Assembly: GCA_903813345.2 (NCBI GenBank)
Contig: CAIIXF020000012.1
Span: 17,170,020 to 17,234,019 of the forward strand
DNA length: 64,000 nt
Source of the DNA: Owenia fusiformis
Taxonomy: Eukaryota > Annelida > Polychaeta > Sabellida > Oweniidae
Direction: 5' to 3'
The notes below the pieces were generated by a model. That model saw only the letters and a program-made list of their open reading frames with translations, was not told the DNA's origin and ran no database searches. Positions 55,901-64,000 of this stretch are shown in pieces. The position numbers and the translations under genes are program-made. Every line of letters begins with the position of its first letter. Positions within the stretch are counted from its first letter, which is position 1.

Positions 55901-58900
55901 TAGTTTTGTCATAATGTTTCTGCTTGTGTCATAGTTTTGACAGTTATGTCTGTGCTCGTGTCATAGTTTTGACAGTTATGTGTCTGCTGGTGTCATAGAT
56001 TTGACAATTATAACTATGTAAGCAGTCATTCACCATTTAATTATGACACTGTATTACATTATCAAGATATAATGGTCAAATTATGCTATGATAACTAACT
56101 TAGTTGAAGTGATAATTTTACATCTACTTTCATGGTCTTGTTGGCATGAAATAAAAGCTCACAAGAAACATGTAGAATTTCTTTCTAAGAAATTTATTAA
56201 TTCAAAACCTTTAATAACCAGTAAACATTTTAGATGTTGTAAACATTTTACAGTACAAAAATGCCCATCCTAAGATTTACTTACAGGGTGTCCCAGAACT
56301 CATAAGAATTTTTTGAGGGAGATATGAGGCATAGTTGATTTTTCTTGGTGCACTTATAAAATATACATTGAGGAATAACTGACGTGAATTTCAGGTAAAC
56401 ATCTTTCATATTTTCGAATTAATTGACATTTGAATTCTACATGTACATCGCCATAAACCCTGGAGTTGTTGAAAAATACAATTTTATGTCGCAAACAGAG
56501 GAGGAATTGCAATATATTGCTTCAGGGGAGCTTAGGGAGTGGTTATCGAACGATTCTGGAATGTGTATAAAGAGTAGCTGAAAAGACATCAACTGCTTAT
56601 AATATACTACAAGGAGAATTTCTCTGAATAGATGCATTAGCTGAATGTGTATGATGCTATTAACTAATGTACCAAAACGCTGAAATAATTCAATAAAAAC
56701 AATGCTATAATAGTAGAGATTCTCTAAACTAAACTAAAATGAATTATATTTCCCCTCCCAAAATAGTCTTTTCTTTACAAATTATAAGAATTCAAACTTA
56801 AAGATGCTTTAATACATAATCTAATGGGTTAGTTAGAATTGCCAAACTTTTGGAGGGAGTGTAATTGTACATATTGCATTATTTGAGGAACCTTGATGGG
56901 GGGGGGGGGGGGGATTTGTGAATAACATAAAAATAGAACCCCCGGTCACCAAATCCTGGCTACACCACTGTCTTGTATATCACCTGTATATGAACTTTCG
57001 TAGGCTAAACATTAAAGAATTAACGTCTTGACTTAGCATATTTAGCCTAATTTTGCAATGATGTCAACGTTATTCCAATGTTATGTTGTGATTCGCAGAG
57101 GTTGCGACAACGAGATTCGTTTAAAAATATGTCTAAATGATCTTATTCGTTTAAAAAAATTGTATTTTTCAAATAAGATCCCGGACCCCTAACATGTTTT
57201 CGGTCAACTGGGTTTCGGACAACTGGGTTTCGGACAACTGGGTTGACCCCGTTCTTATTAAGTTATCAGATCAAGCGAGCAGCCTAACAAAAAATGCAAA
57301 AACCGAACCAAAAATTGGAATCTCGCGCAGATTGCCTCCAGTGCTTTTTGCAATCTCCGAGCCTTTCGTTCAGTGCAAATCCGTGCTTTAGTGACGGTAC
57401 CAGGCCTGTCAACTTGGGAACACCTAACATGAGTGACTTGGAAATGTTGAACACCTCCCCTCAAAATGTGAACACCTTGGTCCAAATCTGAACACCTTGA
57501 TCCAAATTTTGAATACCTTGGTTTACATTTTATCGAACTCCTATGCAGTGTCTCGGTATAGACACTGCTGGCGGGCAGATTATGGAATCCCCAAAATTTG
57601 GGGAAGATAGTCCCCCTTTTTGTCACAGATGTACTTGTTTTTCTCACAACTTATAAAATATATGTTCTTTTATGTTCACCAATAATTATTTTGTCAAAAT
57701 ATTCCAAAATCAATGAAATATAAGAGGAAATCCCCGCGGAAGGAATTCTGAGTAAAAGTTGTGTTGATAAAAGTTTACCGCACGTGTTCTTTATTAGTTA
57801 ATACGCGCCATTCAACCAATGTTGTGGGGGTTGGTACGAAAAATTTCGAACGGAATGCGTGACATACACGTACTTCGCGTGAAAAGTCCGAACGATATGC
57901 GCACGTTTTTTTTCGGCGTTCGTACTTTTGCTGTGTAGACGAACTTTTTTAGAAATTTTTCTACAGACTCGGAAATATTTTTACTTGACAATTACCAGGT
58001 AAAATGCGTATTTGCGTGACATTTTCTGTCACGCAAAAATAACTGCCGTGACTTCAAATTCTTCAGCAAATGCGTGACAAATACGCAAATTGCGGGACAG
58101 TTGACAGGCCTGAGGTACGCAACGAACGAAATGAATCAGTTTGAGAATCACGGACATCTAATACGTTCTTCGAATTGCCCTGGAACTATATTTATAAAAG
58201 TATTTGAAGTCCCAGAATTTCGCCAGAAACATTCTCTCTGACTGTGTTGAGAATGACTTTTTGGAAGTTTTAAACAGAAATATTTTCGCTTGACGATAAT
58301 CGGGTAAAATGCATATTTGCGTTCTGTCACCCAAAAAAACTAGCGTGACTTCAACTTTTCTGGCAAATGCATGACAAATTGCGGGACACGGCCTGAATAA
58401 TACATGCTCCCAAGCATTTGTGCTATGCTCCTTATAATTTCGCGCCATTTCTAATTCAACCAATCAGATTGTTCATTGGAAAAACACGTGATCACAATCT
58501 GATATGGAGGGAAACTAGGTGAGAATTTTATCCCATTTATTTTAAACATTTCTCTTGATATAATAGCCTTAAAGATTAATTGTCTTCATGTTCATAAAGT
58601 AGAAACCATGGGCTTCATGTACATATGAAATATTTTTCTTGAAGTATCAACTTGAAGTTGTAATTTTACAAACTTTCTGGCCGACAGTCAAAAAATCAAT
58701 TTTTAGAAAAAGTTCAAATCACAGGCAATGGAACATAGAAATAACCCCCCCACTCTTTATATATAAGTAAATAAATATTATTTTACTTATATATAGAGAG
58801 TGAGGGGGATTATTTATAATCCCCTCCACTCTTTATATATAAGTAAATAAATATTATTTTACTTATAGAGAGTGGGGTAGTATGTATCCAACAGACCGAA

Positions 58901-59232
58901 TATAATATTCGGTCTGTTATGATTGATATATTTCCTGTGGAAATCGCGGTGATATTTTTTGCACATTAATTTTTCGTTTATTATAAGAATGTTCACCTTG
59001 AAAATTGGTGAATATGTTGAAGAGATGTTCATCTTAAACTAGAAGCAAAAATATTTGTATAAGGCGGGTACAAGTTGATATAAAATAATGAAATGTTCAG
59101 ACTCACCAAAACTTCAGGATGTGTTCATAAGTAGATCGCGAAATCAATGTCAAGGACGTTTTTGAGTTCACGAGATCCAAACGAGATATGCAAATTTTGA
59201 ACTTTGACAACACATGACCACTTGATTACCTC
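52962..59232 (+). repeat. 6.27-kb direct tandem duplication, copy 2
   Basis: Second copy of 46678-52947. The right flank (GGCCTTCTTC...) is unique and completes an inverted-repeat element that is truncated in copy 1, so copy 2 holds the ancestral right boundary and copy 1 the ancestral left boundary. Confidence 0.95.
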
Positions 59233-59736
59233 GGCCTTCTTCATGAATATTTCCGCTCTATTTACTATAACGGATTAATACGTTACTATAAATGAAGAAA
59301 ATTAATCGGGATAATGATAATAAATGACTAGATCTAATAAATTCCCGCACAAATGGAATTTAGCAATACGCTTCCGTAATGTTGCTCCCGCTCCACGTGT
59401 TATTTGTTTACAAATAGACTGACGTCACTGGCTAAATCTCGTTTATCGTGAGAATTGGCATTGCCAAAATGGCTTGACCTAATCAATGGCTTCGCTACAA
59501 GAAGCGTCTGTACATTTTATGGATATCTTCAGTAAGAGGACAATATACGAAAAAATAATATTGTAAGTTCTTTATAAGGTAATCATTTAATCATTAAACA
59601 AACTTATTTGTAACATTTATACAACACCACATTTTACAATAGGTGACTTACAGTCTGAATATTTATTCAGACGAAGGATACAGTCTAGAGAGTGGGGGGG
59701 GGATTATTTCTATGTTCCATTGCCTGTGGTTCAAAT
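58712..59736. mobile_element. About 1.0-kb inverted-repeat element, complete copy
   Basis: The left arm TTCAAATCACAGGCAATGGA (continuing to CCCCCCCACTCT) is inverted at 59686-59736 (AGAGTGGGGGGGGGATTATT to TTCAAATG). It spans the right edge of the 6.28-kb duplication. The interior has no protein I recognise. Confidence 0.6.
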
Positions 59737-60024
59737 GCCTCAATCGAATCATTTGGTCTACTTACTCATATTTATATGATTTATTTTTTTAAGTGAAATG
59801 TTTGCCTATTCGCCAAGTCAGTCGGCAGATTCTCGAAATTGGATCCATAGGCAGTAAGAAACTCGGTCATTTTCCTTAGAAAAGTTTCTCCCCACCCACA
59901 GTCAGTCAGCACCATCTATCTAATATAATAGAATGAAGTCCGGTAACTTAGAAAAAAAGAAAATTCTAAATAATTTGTATCGCACCCTAAGGTGCTATAT
60001 TGTAATTAGTTTGGTGGGTGGGTG

Positions 60025-60270
60025 GGCATCCCGAATAATCTTGTCTACAGGTTTCCAGCCAAATCGTTTGAGGGATTCATTTGAAATCTCAGGAATGTTT
60101 CTACTTATGAAAGTTTAGAACTGATTAGTTTTTCGGCATTCTGGGTAAATGTTAAGGCGGCCATTTTGGATTTTCCCTCCCAAAATCTTGTCCGTCAAGG
60201 CTTGTCTACAGGTTTCCAGCCAAACCGTTTGAGGGATTCATTTGAAATTCTCAGGGATGTTTCTTCCCAC
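60025..60270 (+). repeat. 162-bp satellite, left block
   Basis: CTTGTCTACAGGTTTCCAGC occurs at 60040 and 60201, spacing about 161 bp. Followed at 60272-60318 by a stretch related to 51868-51906 (GGACATCTAATACG, CTGCCCTGGAACTATAT), so the region is a mosaic with the duplicated unit. Confidence 0.75.
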
Positions 60271-60640
60271 GGACATCTAATACGTAGTTCTTCGAACTGC
60301 CCTGGAACTATATCAATAACAGGACTGGCATCAGATCCAAGTATTTTTCAAGACCGCCGACTCTCTTTGGGCTATTTATCCCTATTGACTCAGTTGTTCA
60401 TATAAATTTACGTACCTTAGATGCTTTGTAATCGACGTAGATAGAAAATATTGTTTCCTAAATTGTTCTGAAAAGCGATAATTATTACTAAATATACTTT
60501 GAAGAGGTCGACTGACCAAAAAGCCGGGATTCTGGCACTAGTCTCGTTCTCGCTCTCAAACAAAACGTGAAGAACGTGACATCACTTCCGAATCATAATT
60601 TCCAAAATAAGTAGCGTTTAATTTCTATCACCTTCGTAAA

Positions 60641-60710
60641 ATTACGGTGGTCTAGTGGGAGAATCCTGGCTTAGCACGCTGGAGGCCCGGGTTCGAATCC
60701 CGTGCTCGCT
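60641..60710 (+). tRNA. tRNA-like sequence with Pol III boxes and T-run (pseudo-tRNA)
   Basis: The A box TGGTCTAGTGG and B box GGTTCGAATCC are intact and a TTTTTATTTT run follows directly, a usual Pol III terminator. An anticodon arm CTGGC-TTAGCAC-GCTGG would give AGC (Ala), while the D-arm resembles tRNA-Glu/Asp. The acceptor ends ATTACGG and GCTCGCT do not pair and the D stem is weak. Probably a tRNA pseudogene or SINE promoter rather than a working tRNA. Confidence 0.45.
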
Positions 60711-61240
60711 TTTTTATTTTGTGCAGCTCGTTGAGAATTTCTTTCGAGAAGTGACGTCCTTGCAAAACCCCCCAGCTTTCGTTATCTTCATCGTCTAGTT
60801 TACGAATACCACATGTCGATGTGATGTTTTAATTGATAAATACGAATTCCTTACACATTTCGTTATCTTATTGTGAAATAGCAAACTAAGAGATATCTTT
60901 ACTCGCTAGGAATTAACATAATTTTATTTGAAGCGATTTTAGAAAATTTTGAAACCGCTATCTTGGTAATATTGATGACGTGATCACCATCGGTCAAGGT
61001 CAGTTCAAAAGTCATCCATCTTGCCATTAGCCCCGCGGATTGTTACCAGTCGACAAAAAACGATGAAATCACGTTGAAAATAAAATATACACTTTAAAAT
61101 TGAGGGTGATCGAATATGACAAGACTCCATTGAATACAGCTGTGCAATTTACAGTCACCAAGATGAGCTAATTTCGGAGAGATTCGGTGAGATTCGGGAA
61201 TTGAAAAAGGTAAGCCCTTCCGGTTTCCCAACTTCAAAGT
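60711..61240. other. No recognisable gene
   Basis: Slightly GC-richer sequence; nothing recognised. Confidence 0.4.
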
Positions 61241-62185
61241 GTTTGAAATCCCAGAATTTCGCCAGAAACATTCTCTCTGACTGTGTTTCTACCTATGAAA
61301 GTTTAGAACTGATTAGTTTTTCGGCATTCTGGGTAAATGTTGAGGCAGCCATTTGGGATTTTCCGTCCTAAAATCTTGTCTGTCAAGACTTGTCTACAGG
61401 TTTCCAGCCAAACCGTTTGAGGGATTCATTTGAAATTCTCAGGGATGTTTCTACCTATGAAAGTTCAGAACTGATTAGTTTTTCGTCATTCTGGGTAAAT
61501 GTTAAAATGGCCATTTTGGATTTTCCGCCCTAAAATCTTGTCTGTCAAGGCTTGTCTACAGGTTTCCAGCCAAACCATTTGAGGGATTCATTTCAAATTC
61601 TCCGGGATGTTTGTACCTATGAAAGTTTAGAACTGATTAGTTTTTCGACATTCTGGATAAATGTTAAGACAGCCATTTTGGATTTTCTGTCCTAAAATCT
61701 TGTCTGTCAAGGCTAGTCTACAGGTTTCCAGCCAAAATGTTTGAGGGATTCATTTGAAATTCTCAGGGGTGTTTCTACCTCACGCCCGGTGATCGTACAA
61801 AATGGATGGAGGGGGGATTAGGCGATTTTTTCAAGAAAACACAACAAATTTGGAAGATTTATTTTTCACGCTGGTGATGATGCACCTTTTTTAATAGATC
61901 TCATATCTTAGAAGGGTATCAGTTCAAAAAAAAATACTAGATGACCTAACATATTTTGCCATGCACTGCGCCTATTCATTTGGCAATTCAGTTGTAAATT
62001 TTCTCTTGAAAAAATAAATCTTCCAAATTTGTTGAGTTTTCTTGCAGAAATCGCCTAATCCGCCCCTCCATCCATTTTGTACGATCACCGGGCGTGTACC
62101 TATAAACTGATTTCGGCATTCTTGGTAAATGTTAAGGCGGCCATTTTTGATTTTTCGTCCTAAAATTGTGTCTGTGAAGGCTTGT
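61241..62185 (+). repeat. 162-bp satellite, right block, interrupted by an insertion
   Basis: ACAGGTTTCCAGCCAAA occurs at about 61396, 61558 and 61720 (spacing 162). Units contain GAGGGATTCATTTGAAATTC, GAACTGATTAGTTTTTCGGC, ATTCTGGGTAAATGTTAAGG and CCATTTTGGATTTTCC. The last unit is split by the element 61781-62096. The first 45 bp (CCCAGAATTTCGCCAGAAAC region) match 51918-51962 of the duplicated unit. Confidence 0.85.
61781..62096. mobile_element. 316-bp MITE with about 85-bp inverted repeats and TACCT target duplication
   Basis: CACGCCCGGTGATCGTACAA and its complement TTGTACGATCACCGGGCGTG open long inverted repeats (through CCTCCATCCATT, TTAGGCGATTT and CAAATTTGGAAGATTTATTTTT). TACCT stands directly on both sides (61776-61780 and 62097-62101), and the host satellite unit reads through when the element and one TACCT are removed. 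Clear nested insertion. Confidence 0.88.
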
Positions 62186-62329
62186 TTTAAAAAATGAAAT
62201 TTTAAATTAAAACATTGTTTTAGAAATAACTATACGGTCAATCTTTCCAATTTTCACATATTTCGTAATACATCAGCATATCTTTTACCAGGATTTTTTT
62301 CAGGAAAATCTGACTTGTAGAAAAAAAGC

Positions 62330-62620
62330 TGTAAAGGTGTAAATTTTTTCGAGACGAATGCGTGTTATATACACATATTTTGTACAAAATGCGTGACATA
62401 AACGGCAATCGCGTGCAAAGACCAAACGGAATGCGTTAGCTTTTTTTCGCCGTTCGGTATTTTTCCGTGTCGCGATTTCACAAAAAACAATTTTTAAAAA
62501 TTTCAACAAAATGCGTGATTTGCGTGATATTTGATCATACACGCTAAATTGATGCGTGATTTCTATTTTTCCAGCAAATGCGTGACAATCACGCCTTATG
62601 CGTGAGGGTTGACAGGGCAG
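62330..62620 (+). mobile_element. Relative of the GCGTGAC element
   Basis: Repeated ATGCGTGAC/ATGCGTGAT motifs and CGTTCGGTATTTTT match the right half of 51112-51836; it ends GCGTGAGGGTTGACAGGG. Confidence 0.5.
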
Positions 62621-62892
62621 ATATTCACATTTTTTTTCAAAAAATGTAAAGTATGGGTCTAGTCCTTCAAAATGATATAACTTATTGTGTCCTGCTACCT
62701 TTTCTCGCTTCGAAATTCATTTACATTTTATTTTTTCATTTTTCCAAAAAGTGACCAGTCCCAAAGGAGTTAAATACATGTACATGAATCTGACTTATAG
62801 GGATAAAGTCGGGTTGATAGATTTCAGACAATCATATGTTGGATTTTGGCTATTTTCTGAAGATTTGAACAGGTGCATATGTTCATGTATTT

Positions 62893-63243
62893 CATACTTG
62901 AGTGGGTTTGGGGTAGATATCACCCGGGAATATATATCATATCTGAGGAGCGGGCGGGATATATTGTATACGTCCCGCTCTAGGCCAAATGCGGGCAGAT
63001 ATACTATATCCATCCCGCTCCCTGGAATTTTTTCAAAAGTTTAAAAAAGTTTTAAAATTTTAGAAATTTAAATTTCAGAAGTTTAAAATTTTTCCAAAAG
63101 TTTAAATGTTACAATTCTATTGTATTGAACTGAAGGAATATTATGAAAATGTTAAATATAAATTGTGCTTTTACAGTATAGGCCTATCTTGTCATTTGAA
63201 AAAGGTGGTAAAGGTTATATCTACCCCAAACCCACTCAAGTAT
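62893..63243. mobile_element. Inverted-repeat element with TACTTGAGTGGGTTTGGGGT arms
   Basis: CATACTTGAGTGGGTTTGGG (continuing GTAGATAT) at 62893 is inverted at 63217-63243. It encloses a hairpin 62947-63022 (GGAGCGGG...CCCGCTCC) and an AT-rich AAGTTTAAAA repeat at 63030-63100. Confidence 0.65.
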
Positions 63244-63254
63244 AAGATACACCA

Positions 63255-63391
63255 GTTATGTACGGTCGGTTTTGGATACAGTGTTTATCCCGCGGGAAAT
63301 ATGTGTATCTCCCTCGGTCCCTGCGGTCCCTCGTGAGATACACATATTTCCCTTGGAATAAACCCTGTATCCAAAACCTCCCAGTACATAA
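63255..63391. repeat. Long hairpin with CCCTCGGTCCCTGCGGTCCC loop
   Basis: A stem of about 56 bp (GTTATGTACGGTCGGTTTTG... with ...CCAAAACCTCCCAGTACATA) closes on a loop with repeated GGTCCCT. Same design as 13487-13618 and 35413-35551, but unrelated stem sequence. Confidence 0.8.
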
Positions 63392-64000
63392 CCCTTATAT
63401 ATGTTCATGGGTCAATGACTCCAGATCAAGCACTGTAAATTTGTAGAGGTGATAAAACAGTGATCTCCCCAGGTTTTTTCTCAGGTGGGTGCAAATTCAG
63501 TCACTTCGCTCGAAGTATTAAAATCTTCGTTGCTCCCTTCGCTAGCATTATAAACATTTTCAAATTATTCGCCTCTCGCTATTGCTCAAATTTTGAAGTC
63601 TTGAAATTCTAAATATTCTTTTGTTGATGGACTTGCATCCAGCCACATATTTATCAACTTATATGAGCTGGTAAAGAGAACTCTGTGAAACCCATTCTAA
63701 AAATCATTTTTTCCCTTCTACCAGTTTTTAGCGGGGCATTTAAAATTGGTACCACCAAATATTTTTCTGTATAGCAATAATTTGGCTAGGCAATCAAAAT
63801 TCCCTCTCGTCAAACTTTGACACTTATTTTTCCTCCTTGAAAGAAGTTTCAGGGTGCTCACTAGGATTTCATTTGAGCACAGAGCTCTTAAATGCCAGAG
63901 GGGGCTGGGATCTGGGGTAATTTAAAAAAATCCTGCCCTCTCAGATTCACTCTCAGGGAATTTTTTGAATTTTTAGTTTACAATAAAAGGGAATTGCTTG
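63392..64000. other. No recognisable gene
   Basis: GATCTCCCCAGGTTTTTTCTCAGGTGGGTGCAAA at 63463 is a short dispersed motif shared with 14511 and 45871. The stretch CACTTCGCTCGAAGTATT to CTTCGCTAGCATT near 63500-63550 has small inverted pieces. No exon seen. Confidence 0.4.

Noticed and set aside
61781-62096. RAG/Transib relative suggested by CAC ends and a 5-bp duplication
   Set aside because: Only three terminal bases fit; the rest of the heptamer (CACGCCC) does not match the usual CACWRTG-type signal, and no transposase is present.
62685-63044. 119-codon open frame on the plus strand
   Set aside because: It runs through hairpin repeats (GGAGCGGG...CCCGCTCC); the composition follows the repeat, not a protein family.

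Overview
The window is eukaryotic nuclear DNA: AT-rich, intron-rich and packed with short inverted-repeat elements and minisatellites. Introns of about 100 bp to 4.6 kb, the repeat style (many MITE-like elements, some with atggcggccat-type palindromes) and a nested fibrinogen-domain gene suggest a marine invertebrate, perhaps a mollusc or another lophotrochozoan. The species cannot be named from the sequence. Two protein-coding genes are well supported.

The main gene is on the + strand, 16808-39283. It is an SGSM1/SGSM2 (RUTBC2/RUTBC1) orthologue: a RUN domain, a Rab-binding PH-like middle region and a C-terminal TBC RabGAP domain. I resolved 22 core exons with compatible phases throughout (3206 nt, 1067 complete residues to the stop). 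The start codon and first RUN exon(s) were not found. Five further small exon candidates (63, 63, 45, 60 and 45 nt) are all multiples of three, have matching phases at both ends and lie in the variable linkers, so the gene may be a hub of microexon splicing. One of them (31505-31549) is a local duplicate of the end of the preceding exon. The second gene sits on the opposite strand inside the 4.6-kb intron 31415-36007. It has three exons (34597 down to 32651) and encodes a predicted secreted 459-residue protein: signal peptide, basic patch, 12-heptad coiled coil, Thr/Ser-rich linker and fibrinogen C-terminal domain.

Left of the gene (1-16807) there is no recognisable host gene. This part holds dispersed inverted-repeat elements, a tRNA-like sequence (2104-2175), two minisatellites (4331-4742 and 5160-6046) and a 4.0-kb foldback element (12438-16439) with long terminal inverted repeats built from iterated subrepeats. 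Right of the gene, the presumed 3' UTR carries a 22-bp minisatellite (39549-40135). After mostly unremarkable sequence comes a near-identical 6.28-kb direct tandem duplication (46678-52947 and 52962-59232), whose junction carries a 14-bp templated filler. The last 4.7 kb holds a 162-bp satellite interrupted by a 316-bp inverted-repeat element with a 5-bp target duplication, a second tRNA-like sequence with a T-run, and hairpin repeats.

No CRISPR, operon or bacterial feature is present. Most open reading frames outside the two genes are chance or repeat-derived. Exon calls rest on splice consensus, phase agreement and remembered similarity to vertebrate SGSM proteins; no database search was possible.
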